Origin: Dehalococcoidia bacterium
GTDB taxonomy: Bacteria > Chloroflexota > Dehalococcoidia > Tepidiformales > Tepidiformaceae
Reading direction: 5' to 3'
Assembly (NCBI GenBank): GCA_023228745.1
Contig: JALOAP010000060.1
Span: forward strand, 1 to 11,114
DNA: 11,114 nt
Shown: positions 1 through 5,987 of the stretch, piece by piece
How the letters are laid out: every line of letters begins with the position of its first letter
Numbering within the stretch: the first letter of the stretch is position 1
Notes under the pieces: model-generated
What the model saw: the letters and a program-made list of their open reading frames with translations, nothing else
The model's database searches: none
What the model was told of the DNA's origin: nothing
Made by a program: the position numbers and the translations under genes

Positions 1-1236
1 GGTGGCCTTCCGGCCGACGGTGCCTTCGGCGATAGTGCGGCCATAGGCGGGCACTGGTTCGATGCGCCGGCCGTTGGGGTGGCCGTTCAGCACCTCCTCC
101 TTCCGCTTCATCGCCTTCTCGATGTACGGCGCCAGCTCCTCCCTCTTCCGCTCCTGGCGTGCCGCTTCGTCCGCGTGGAATTCCGGCATTACGTCGCTGG
201 CGAAGAGGTCGAGCGACTCCATGATGTGCTCGTGCCGGTTCTTGCCGCCCTGCTGGATGAAGACCACCTGGTCGACACCGCAATCGGCGAACTGGCGCAG
301 GTGCGCCCGCACCTGGTCCGGGCGGCCAATGCCCCCGCGCGCGCTGTTGTTCAACAGATCGGGTGACTGGCCGGGTGAACGCAGGAAGGCGTCCCAGATG
401 TTGGTCTCGCCGGGGATGTGCTCGCCGAAGGCGTAGTAATGCCCGAGCGCGAAGCCGAAGAAATCGAACCCCTGTGCGCCGCGCCGGACCGCTTCCGCCT
501 CGTCTTTGTGGAGCGAAAAGCTCGTGACCATGGCGATGTTCGGGTTCACGGCCTTGCCAATTGGCACACACTCGTTCTTGAAGGTTTCGTAGTAATCCTC
601 CACCCAGTGCTTCGCCTCCTCCGGGTTCACGAAGGCGAAGGTGAGCGCGCCGATACCGAGCTGCGCCGCAAGGTGGATGGTGTCGCGGTTCGAACAGGCG
701 ACCCAGAGCGGCGGGTGCGGCTTCTGGACGGGCTTCGGCACCACGTTCCGCGCCGGCATGGAGAAGAACTCGCCCTCGAAGCCCGGGTAGGGCGCCTCCG
801 CCATCATCCGGCAGACCTGCTCGACTGTTTCGCGCCACATCGCACGCTTCTGCGCAGGGTCGATTTCGAACCCTTCAAGCTCGATGCGGGCGGACGACTC
901 GCCGGTGCCGAACTCGACACGCCCGTTGGAAACAAGGTCGAGCGTGGCAACTTCCTCGGCGATACGGGCCGGGTGATTGTAGTTCGGCGGCATGAGCTTG
1001 ATGCCGTGGCCGAGGCGGATGTTCTTGGTGCGTTGGCTCGCAGCCGCGAGGAAGACCTCCGGCGCGGAGGAGTGGCTGTACTCCTCGAGGAAGTGGTGCT
1101 CCACCTCCCAGGCGTAATCGATGCCCAGCCGGTCGGCATGTTCCACCTGGTCGAGGGCTTCGTGGTAGAGCTTCTGCTCGGCGCCTTCCTCCCAGGGGCG
1201 AGGGAGTTGGTGCTCGTAGAAAATCCCGAACTTCAT
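1..1236 (-). CDS. Luciferase-like (LLM class) flavin-dependent oxidoreductase, C-terminus cut by window edge
   Basis: The frame is open from ATG at 1236 to base 1 with no stop, giving 412 residues; the C-terminus lies beyond the left edge. The product is a TIM-barrel monooxygenase of the bacterial luciferase superfamily, expected to be cytoplasmic and to oxidise an organic substrate with reduced flavin. Visible family features are the N-terminal strand MKFGIFYEHQ, the WEVEHHF segment (about residues 43-49, a LuxA-type EHHF motif), IRLGHGIKLMPPNYNHPARI-like text around 73-92, and the GRVEFGTGESS loop (about 105-115). The start is well supported: GGAGG at 1249-1245 lies 8 nt upstream. The EHHF motif favours an FMN-type rather than F420-type enzyme, but that is inference and the substrate cannot be read from sequence. 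About 60 highly charged residues end the visible part. It is transcribed away from the small gene at 1428. Confidence 0.88.
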   Translation of the reverse strand, partial: MKFGIFYEHQLPRPWEEGAEQKLYHEALDQVEHADRLGIDYAWEVEHHFLEEYSHSSAPEVFLAAASQRTKNIRLGHGIKLMPPNYNHPARIAEEVATLDLVSNGRVEFGTGESSARIELEGFEIDPAQKRAMWRETVEQVCRMMAEAPYPGFEGEFFSMPARNVVPKPVQKPHPPLWVACSNRDTIHLAAQLGIGALTFAFVNPEEAKHWVEDYYETFKNECVPIGKAVNPNIAMVTSFSLHKDEAEAVRRGAQGFDFFGFALGHYYAFGEHIPGETNIWDAFLRSPGQSPDLLNNSARGGIGRPDQVRAHLRQFADCGVDQVVFIQQGGKNRHEHIMESLDLFASDVMPEFHADEAARQERKREELAPYIEKAMKRKEEVLNGHPNGRRIEPVPAYGRTIAEGTVGRKAT

Positions 1237-1244
1237 TCGACTTT

Positions 1245-1265
1245 CCTCCGTCGGCGCGCAATGTA
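1245..1265 (-). promoter_or_regulatory. Candidate promoter -10 and Shine-Dalgarno of the left-edge oxidoreductase
   Basis: Read on the minus strand, an extended -10 of the form TGC-TACATT occupies 1268-1260, with TTCGCG 17 bp further upstream as a weak -35 (3/6 to consensus). It is followed by GGAGG at 1249-1245, eight bases before the ATG at 1236. The predicted transcript leader would be under 20 nt. The Shine-Dalgarno is convincing; the promoter is a by-eye match only. Confidence 0.4.
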
Positions 1266-1364
1266 GCAGAAACGCCTGGGCGCGCGAAGCAGCGCCGAGG
1301 ACAAAGGCGTCCGGCTTTTCGCACCTGTCTCACCGTGAAGAGCGAACTCCGTTGCGCATGACCT

Positions 1365-1382
1365 CTCCAGGAGGCGTAGAGT
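1365..1382 (+). promoter_or_regulatory. Candidate dyad plus -10 box upstream of the small gene
   Basis: CTCC-A-GGAG (1365-1373) is a 9-bp dyad, closely followed by TAGAGT (1377-1382), a possible -10 box. TTGCGC at 1352-1357 would be a -35 with a long 19-bp spacer. The decamer TAGAGTGCGG resembles TATAGTGCGG found at 3930-3939 in front of the MarR gene. The rest of the 1237-1427 spacer shows nothing else I can name. This is suggestive only. Confidence 0.3.
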
Positions 1383-1427
1383 GCGGATAAATCCACATCT
1401 CTCTATGAGATGAAAGAGGGGCACGCA

Positions 1428-1610
1428 ATGGGATGGCTGCGTCGAATCCTGGGCCGAGAGAAGCAGAGCCACGATCAATGGCTGGCCGACCACCCCGACA
1501 AGAACGCGGCGAAGTACGTACCAGCCTCGATCACGCCAGACGAGGAGCAGCGTATGCGCGAAACGATGGAGCGTGAGTTGGACGAGGCGCGGGCGGCACG
1601 CGAGAAGTAG
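1428..1610 (+). CDS. Small protein of unknown function, 60 aa
   Basis: I do not recognise this protein. The ATG at 1428 is preferred over the in-frame ATG at 1410 because a purine-rich GAGGG (1416-1420) lies 7 nt before it. The product begins MGWLRRILGREKQ, which could form a short basic amphipathic helix. It then has a central Asp/Pro-containing stretch and a highly charged C-terminal third (EEQRMRETMERELDEARAAR) that looks helical or coiled-coil. There are no cysteines, no signal peptide and no full transmembrane segment. It ends 69 bp before the tethered LuxR-type regulator on the same strand, so co-transcription is possible. Gene reality rests on the ribosome site, its position and the sensible composition; homology could not be tested. 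Confidence 0.6.
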   Translation: MGWLRRILGREKQSHDQWLADHPDKNAAKYVPASITPDEEQRMRETMERELDEARAAREK

Positions 1611-1640
1611 GCGCATTGCCCGAAGTGATGAACGCCATCG

Positions 1641-1671
1641 GGTAGTGACTCCTGGAGTGGGAGTGCCTACC
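1641..1671 (+). promoter_or_regulatory. Nested dyads and direct repeat just upstream of the LuxR-type gene (possible operator or leader hairpin)
   Basis: Outer arms GGTAG (1641-1645) and CTACC (1667-1671) enclose inner arms ACTCC (1648-1652) and GGAGT (1660-1664), separated by a 2x2 mismatch, so the RNA could fold with a 7-nt loop. ACTCC also forms a tight 11-bp dyad with the nearer GGAGT (1648-1658), and GGAGTG is repeated in tandem at 1654-1665. The cluster ends 8 bp before the GTG start at 1680. No T-run follows, so a terminator is unlikely; an operator for the following regulator is one reading. Confidence 0.4.
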
Positions 1672-1679
1672 GTGCCGAG

Positions 1680-2768
1680 GTGGACACGAAACATGGAGCT
1701 TTCGAGCACGCCGCGAGCTGCGAACACCTTCTAACCGAGCGGCAGCGCGAAGTCCTGCGGCTCATCGCGCGGGGCTGCACAAACGGTGAGATCGGCGAGC
1801 AGCTTGGCATCACCCTCGATGGCGCGAAATGGAACGTCAGCGAGATCCTGACGAAGCTCGGGCTGGCGAGCCGCGAAGAAGCGACCGCCTTCTGGCGCTG
1901 GTACCAGCGTCCCGCCGCGCGGCTTAGCCGTACTGTACGCGGGTTGGCGCCGGTCAGCGTCGCGAAGTGGACGGCAGCCGTCGGTGTAGCAGTAGCAGCC
2001 GTCGCGGGCATGGTCTTCTTCCTTTGGCCGTCTGCTTCACCCACGGAGCCGGAGGCGCTGGGACCTGACACTCCGTTCGTACTTGAGGCGACAGTGCAGG
2101 TGGAGAGCGATGGCGAGGTCCAGGACTCGTCGCTTTCGATGACGCTGTTGGACCGGACACGGTGGAGACTGTCGGTGGTGACCGACAGCGGGAGCATGCT
2201 CCAGGTGGCTGACGGCAAGAATATGTGGAGCTACTCGCCAGAAGACCGGACGTACTTTCAACAGGAGCTACCTCCCCCCTCCCCGGTATGGCCAACGGTG
2301 TTCGTCGGATTGGGCATTGTCATCGGCCCGCTCCAGATCGCCGATCTCTCGGAAGTCCCGGCACTCTTGGAGCGGCTCGCGGAGAGGGATGGTGCCTCCG
2401 GAACAGTCGGGGAGAATGGCACCGGGGTCATCCTCGACCGTGCATGCACCCGCTTTACCTATAGCCCGATCTGGCACCAACAGACGGGGGCAGCGGGCGC
2501 GGGTAGCGCGCCTGCGGTTGTCGAAAGCTACGGTGGCCACGCCACCATCTGCGTCGACCCGGTAACCCTCATATCCCTGAGCTACACAGCCGACGAGGAG
2601 CGCCCGGATGGGCAGGTAATCCGCGCAGAATTGACATCGCTCGAGTTCAGGCGGATGCCAGACAGCACCTTCCAGTTCGAACCACCACCGGGCGCGACCA
2701 ACGGCAGTGCCAGCGCCGGTCGCAACGTTGATTTCGCCACAGCCACGGCCGTCGTGCCCTCGCCGTGA
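1680..2768 (+). CDS. Membrane-tethered LuxR-type HTH regulator with exported LolA-like domain
   Basis: This 362-aa protein has three parts. Residues about 16-70 form a LuxR/GerE helix-turn-helix (LLTERQREVLRLIARG, then GEIGEQLGI, then SEILTKLGLASREEA). Residues about 97-116 form one hydrophobic segment (WTAAVGVAVAAVAGMVFFLW) preceded by basic residues, which fits an N-in, C-out orientation. Residues about 133-340 resemble the LolA/LppX-type lipid-binding fold or RseB-like sensors (EATVQV near 136-141, WRLSVVTDSGSM, VADGKNMWSYSPEDRTY, and a terminal FQFEPPPGA). C256 and C291 could pair outside the cell. It is probably a one-component regulator that passes an envelope signal directly to DNA. 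The start is GTG at 1680; the frame is open back to 1632 with no better start, and the GGAG-rich stretch is 16 nt away, too far for a normal Shine-Dalgarno. The regulator and topology are well supported; the ligand and targets are unknown. Confidence 0.8.
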   Translation: MDTKHGAFEHAASCEHLLTERQREVLRLIARGCTNGEIGEQLGITLDGAKWNVSEILTKLGLASREEATAFWRWYQRPAARLSRTVRGLAPVSVAKWTAAVGVAVAAVAGMVFFLWPSASPTEPEALGPDTPFVLEATVQVESDGEVQDSSLSMTLLDRTRWRLSVVTDSGSMLQVADGKNMWSYSPEDRTYFQQELPPPSPVWPTVFVGLGIVIGPLQIADLSEVPALLERLAERDGASGTVGENGTGVILDRACTRFTYSPIWHQQTGAAGAGSAPAVVESYGGHATICVDPVTLISLSYTADEERPDGQVIRAELTSLEFRRMPDSTFQFEPPPGATNGSASAGRNVDFATATAVVPSP

Positions 2769-2786
2769 ACGCAGGCGAATGCCCTG

Positions 2787-2806
2787 GGGGCCCGGTTGCG
2801 GGCCTC
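2787..2806 (+). terminator. Weak terminator-like hairpin between the regulator and the F420-type oxidoreductase
   Basis: GGGGCCCG (2787-2794) pairs with CGGGCCTC (2799-2806) around a GTTG loop: an 8-bp GC-rich stem including one G-U pair, starting 18 bp after the stop at 2768. No T-tract follows, so intrinsic termination is doubtful. The remainder of the 2769-2863 gap carries the ribosome site of the next gene (GGGAG at 2852-2856) and nothing else recognisable. Confidence 0.25.
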
Positions 2807-2863
2807 GCGCGCGGCTGACAGAATCCGGCGGCAAACACTTCGATAGCTACCGGGAGAATCAAC

Positions 2864-3889
2864 ATGGGTTTCAAGGTCGAAACGGGCCTCTATGCCGCCC
2901 GCCTCGAAGAAGCGGGCGCCGCCGCGAAGCGCGCCGAAGAACTCGGCTACGACGGCATCAATACGGCCGAGACAGCGCACGATAGTTTCCTTCCGCTCGT
3001 GCTCGCCGCCGAACATACCGAGCGCATCGGCATCGGCACGTCCGTGGCCATCGCCTTCCCGCGCAGCCCGATGGTCACCGCGATGATGGCGTGGGACCTG
3101 CAGCGCTACTCAAAGGGACGCCTCACGCTTGGGCTGGGCACGCAGGTGAAGGGCCACAATCAACGGCGGTTCAGCGTGCCCTGGTCCCCGCCTGCACCGC
3201 GCATCCGCGAGTACGTGCAGTCGCTCAAGGCCATATGGAACACCTTCCAGACGGGCGAAAAGCTCGATTATGTCGGCGAGCATTACACGTTCACGCTGAT
3301 GACGCCGAACTTCAATCCCGGGCCGATCGACCACCCGCACATCCCGGTGCACATCGCCGCGGTCAACGAGCGCAACGCGTTCGTAGCGGGCGAAGTCTGT
3401 GACGGGATGAAGCTGCATGGCTTCAACACGATGAAGTACACGAAGGATGTCCTTCTGCCGCAAGTGATGAAGGGCCTCGAGAAGAGCGGCCGCTCACGCG
3501 ACCAGTTCGAAATCTGCGGCGGGGGCTTCCTCGCCACGGGCAAGAGCTGGAGCGATGCCGAACAGAACGCCCAGGAGATCAAGCGGCAGCTCTCCTTCTA
3601 CGGATCCACGCGAACGTACCAGTCCGTCTTCGACCATCACGGCTGGGGTGACACCACGACGCGGCTTCACGAGATGAGTCTGCAGGGGAAGTGGGCCGAG
3701 ATGCCCGCCGTCATTCCAGATGAGATGCTCAGCGAGTTCGCCGTCATCGCCCCCTACGACAAAGTTGCCGAGGCGATTACGGAGCGCTACGGGGGCGTCT
3801 GCGACCGGGTCGGCTTCAGCGCGACCATCAGCTCGCCGGAAGACGAAGAGGCTGTACGTTCGATCATCGCCCAGCTCCAGGCGGCGTAG
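2864..3889 (+). CDS. LLM class F420-dependent oxidoreductase, MSMEG_2256-like family
   Basis: This 341-aa luciferase-like TIM-barrel oxidoreductase is probably coenzyme F420-dependent and cytoplasmic. Family-typical text includes AAKRAEELGYDGINTAET (about 20-37), the segment ERIGIGTSVAIAFPRSPM (about 53-70), GRLTLGLGTQVKGHN (about 85-99) directly followed by RRFSVPWSPPAPRIREY, and HIPVHIAAVNERNAFVAGEV (about 159-178). These match what I know of the family named after Mycobacterium MSMEG_2256 (TIGR03617), whose substrate is unknown. Length is full and the ATG at 2864 has GGGAG seven bases upstream. It lacks the EHHF motif of the left-edge oxidoreductase, so the two are distant paralogues and not a recent duplication. 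It is followed after 54 bp by a MarR gene on the same strand. Confidence 0.88.
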   Translation: MGFKVETGLYAARLEEAGAAAKRAEELGYDGINTAETAHDSFLPLVLAAEHTERIGIGTSVAIAFPRSPMVTAMMAWDLQRYSKGRLTLGLGTQVKGHNQRRFSVPWSPPAPRIREYVQSLKAIWNTFQTGEKLDYVGEHYTFTLMTPNFNPGPIDHPHIPVHIAAVNERNAFVAGEVCDGMKLHGFNTMKYTKDVLLPQVMKGLEKSGRSRDQFEICGGGFLATGKSWSDAEQNAQEIKRQLSFYGSTRTYQSVFDHHGWGDTTTRLHEMSLQGKWAEMPAVIPDEMLSEFAVIAPYDKVAEAITERYGGVCDRVGFSATISSPEDEEAVRSIIAQLQAA

Positions 3890-3896
3890 GAAGTGG

Positions 3897-3929
3897 CGCC
3901 CCCGCCTGCAAATATTGCGTGCGGGGGCG
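3897..3929 (+). promoter_or_regulatory. 33-bp dyad, probable MarR operator (alternatively hairpin terminator of the upstream gene)
   Basis: Arms CGCCCCCGC (3897-3905) and GCGGGGGCG (3921-3929) are perfect 9-bp inverted repeats. Inside them GCAA (3908-3911) and TTGC (3915-3918) form a second perfect inverted repeat about the same centre, ATA at 3912-3914; only a 2x2 position between the two breaks the symmetry. The dyad ends exactly where the putative -10 box TATAGT begins, so a dimer bound here would block the promoter region. MarR proteins commonly autoregulate through such dyads. The RNA could also fold as a hairpin after the stop at 3889, but no T-run follows. Confidence 0.55.
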
Positions 3930-3935
3930 TATAGT
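3930..3935 (+). promoter_or_regulatory. Candidate -10 box (TATAGT) of the MarR gene
   Basis: TATAGT matches the bacterial -10 consensus at 5 of 6 positions and ends 8 bp before the GTG start at 3944, which implies a leaderless or nearly leaderless transcript. This fits the absence of any Shine-Dalgarno. The -35 position (around 3907-3912, TGCAAA) is poor and lies inside the 33-bp dyad. Confidence 0.4.
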
Positions 3936-3943
3936 GCGGGCCC

Positions 3944-4423
3944 GTGCCGAAACATCAAGACCCCGACACCCTCGATGAGGCCGTCGCCTCACTCTTCCGG
4001 GCCAGCGCACTGCTGGACCCCCTTCGTCTGCTCCTGTGGGACCGTGATGGCCTGACCGTCACGCAGCTTCGCCTGCTGGGACACCTCCTCGAGACGGAGG
4101 GCATCAGTAACGCCGAGCTCGCCGACCGGCTGTATGTCACCCGGCCGTCGGTCTCGGCGCTGCTGGAGCGGCTGGAGCGTGGCGGCTTCATTCGCCGCGA
4201 AGTCTCACCGAACGACCGGCGCGGCATCTGCATTTGGCTTGAGCCGCGCGGCCGCGAAGCGATCACCAGCGTGCAAGAGGACGCCCGGACGTACGCTGCT
4301 GGCCTTATGGAGGACCTCACGGAGGACGACCTGCAGGCCATCACAAAGGCACTGGACATGCTGGTGGCCGCGGGCTCGGCTCGCCGGGCCCGCGACCTCC
4401 ACGCTGGCGAAGCGCCCGACTAG
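3944..4423 (+). CDS. MarR family transcriptional regulator
   Basis: This 159-aa protein is of typical MarR length. An N-terminal dimerisation helix (about 8-32) leads to a winged helix-turn-helix: LTVTQLRLLGHLLETEG (37-53), ISNAELADRLYVTRPSVSAL (54-73) with the recognition helix through LLERLERGGFI, and the wing with the conserved SPNDRR (88-93) followed by GICIWLEPRGREAI. A C-terminal helical region (about 105-145) completes the dimer interface. Such proteins are ligand- or redox-sensing repressors; there is only one cysteine (C96, in the wing), so a thiol-switch mechanism is not obvious. The start is GTG, without a Shine-Dalgarno, next to a TATAGT box and a 33-bp dyad. The last base of the coding frame overlaps the convergent MFS gene at the shared CTAG. 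The neighbouring oxidoreductase and MFS pump are plausible but unproven targets. Confidence 0.88.
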   Translation: MPKHQDPDTLDEAVASLFRASALLDPLRLLLWDRDGLTVTQLRLLGHLLETEGISNAELADRLYVTRPSVSALLERLERGGFIRREVSPNDRRGICIWLEPRGREAITSVQEDARTYAAGLMEDLTEDDLQAITKALDMLVAAGSARRARDLHAGEAPD

Positions 4424-5724
4424 GCGCCTACGCCCTCGGCCAGTGGATAGGCCACTTTGCGTGGCCGCTCCGTCCGCCCGAAGAGGAAGACGATGAGTGC
4501 TGCGCCGCGGACAACCGCGGAGACGACGAACGCCGTGCGGTAGCCGAACGCGTCGACCAGGGCACCGCCGGCAAAGGGCGCGAGGAACATCCCGGCGAAG
4601 AGCGAGAGGTGAAAGACCGCGACGTACTCCTCGCGGTTCTCCTCCGGCATGATTTCGAGCTGCTGCTGGAAGTTGGCCAACCCGAACGCCGACCAGATGA
4701 AGCCGCCAAGTACGTTCGGGATGATCGCCATCCAGGGCGTCATCACACCGAGCCAGAGGAGCGGCACCAACGGCATCGTGACCAGCGTCGCACGGCTGAG
4801 CCAGAGCGAACCCCGCCGCGAGAGCAGGTCGCCGCAGACGAGCTGGCCGACCACGCCGGTGAGTGACGCGACCATCGCCACCACGCCAATCATGAAATTC
4901 GACCCGCCGAGATTTTCGACAAGGTGAATGTTGAAGAACGGCCCCGCCATCTGTGCCCCGAAGTGCAGGAACACGGTGCCGAGCACGAAGTTCCGGAACG
5001 TCGCGTCGCGCGCGATGAGCGACGGCCGCAGCGGCTTCCGCTCCTGGGCCTCGGCCGCCTTGCGTGGCGGCTCAGGGATGCGCGCGTAGGCGAGCGTGGC
5101 GCACATGCCAAAGATGAACGAGACGAGCAGGGCGACCACATACCCACCCGGGAAGCCGGCGTAGTCGAGCACGAGGCCACCGAGCGGGGTGATGGCGAGG
5201 GTCGCGCCCTGGATGGCGAAGTTGCGCGAGGCGAAATACTTCGCCCGGAACGCGGGCGGGATGATGTCGGCGGCCAGCGCGGTCCACGCCGGCACGGTGA
5301 AGTTCTGGATGAACGAGCGGAACGCGAAGAGCACGATGACCGAATAGAGCGCAGCGTTGCCATTCATGAAGGCGACGGCGAAGGCAGCACCGAGCAACGT
5401 GAGGCGCCCGAGCACGCCGGAGTAGAAGACGACAAGCCAGCGGAGGCTCGCCGCACGACGCGCGGCGAACGCCCCCGGGTAGAGCGCGAGCGCGCCACCG
5501 AGGCTCTGGCTGGCGGCCAGCAGACCGATCTCTTTCGCGCTGGCGCCAAGGGCATGCGCGAGGAGCGGCAGGTAGGCGAGGATGAACGCATCCTGGGCGG
5601 CGGCGAACAGGCCGTCGGTCCAGAAGGCGCGAAGGGCGGTGGGAACTTCCCGGTCGGAGATGCGGGCGCCGGTATGGTCGCCACGTGGCTGCAGGGCGAG
5701 GCCGGCTGTTGCCACTCCGGCCAT
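4420..5724 (-). CDS. MFS transporter, 12 transmembrane segments
   Basis: This inner-membrane major facilitator has about 12 hydrophobic segments in two sets of six, separated by a charged cytoplasmic loop (IPEPPRKAAEAQERKPLRPS). The segment IIPPAFRAKYFASRN after the fourth helix resembles the conserved PxxxRaxyfasRN of this MFS subgroup. The second half opens with FRNFVLGTVFLHFGAQMAGP. The substrate is unknown. The start is uncertain: the frame is open to GTG 5811, with further ATGs at 5766 and 5724, and none has a Shine-Dalgarno. I chose 5724 (434 aa) because third positions become strongly GC-rich only downstream of it and helix 1 begins about 25 residues later. It runs convergent to the MarR gene with shared stop bases, and an efflux role under MarR control is inference. 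Confidence 0.85.
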   Translation of the reverse strand: MAGVATAGLALQPRGDHTGARISDREVPTALRAFWTDGLFAAAQDAFILAYLPLLAHALGASAKEIGLLAASQSLGGALALYPGAFAARRAASLRWLVVFYSGVLGRLTLLGAAFAVAFMNGNAALYSVIVLFAFRSFIQNFTVPAWTALAADIIPPAFRAKYFASRNFAIQGATLAITPLGGLVLDYAGFPGGYVVALLVSFIFGMCATLAYARIPEPPRKAAEAQERKPLRPSLIARDATFRNFVLGTVFLHFGAQMAGPFFNIHLVENLGGSNFMIGVVAMVASLTGVVGQLVCGDLLSRRGSLWLSRATLVTMPLVPLLWLGVMTPWMAIIPNVLGGFIWSAFGLANFQQQLEIMPEENREEYVAVFHLSLFAGMFLAPFAGGALVDAFGYRTAFVVSAVVRGAALIVFLFGRTERPRKVAYPLAEGVGA

Positions 5725-5934
5725 CGAGCGTGCAATCGATTTCAGCGGGGAATACCTCCAGCGCATGAACAGCGCGGTTTGGGGCGCAAGTTCGGAAGGG
5801 TATGACAGCACGCCGTACAGTCATCTCAGATCCGTAACGAAATGGTGAACCTCGCGCCCGTCCGTCGCGTGCTTCAACCCCGCGCAGTCGGCATCCCGCA
5901 CCCGTAGCGGTTGCGCTCCTGCCCGCAGGCCGGT

Positions 5935-5964
5935 GGGAACCGGGTTCCCCCCCTGCTCCGGGGG
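5935..5964. promoter_or_regulatory. Palindrome and adjacent hairpin in the divergent MFS / M1-like spacer
   Basis: GGGAACC (5935-5941) and GGTTCCC (5943-5949) form a perfect 15-bp dyad around G5942. Immediately next, CCCCC (5949-5953) and GGGGG (5960-5964) can pair around a 6-nt loop. The site is 38-52 bp upstream of the ATG at 5988. GGAACC also resembles the -35 of ECF-sigma promoters, but I see no matching -10 at the right spacing. The rest of 5725-5987 shows no gene on either strand that I can support and no clear housekeeping promoter. Confidence 0.3.
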
Positions 5965-5987
5965 CACGAAGGGCCGAACCTAAAGAC

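Noticed and set aside
418..1266. 282-codon plus-strand frame opposite the left-edge luciferase-like gene
   Set aside because: The minus strand carries a full family-typical oxidoreductase with a Shine-Dalgarno here; the plus frame has no recognisable motif.
1410..1427. Upstream ATG (1410) as the start of the small gene
   Set aside because: It has no ribosome site, whereas the in-frame ATG at 1428 has GAGGG seven bases upstream, inside the extra stretch.
2277..2284. Match to the E. coli KOPS pattern GGGNAGGG on the minus strand
   Set aside because: A single copy in 11 kb of GC-rich DNA is expected by chance, and the orientation motif of this lineage's FtsK is not known to be the E. coli one.
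4924..5805. 293-codon plus-strand frame opposite the MFS transporter
   Set aside because: It is highly charged and low in complexity (repeated Arg/Glu/Gly), antisense to a 12-TM protein; a composition shadow.
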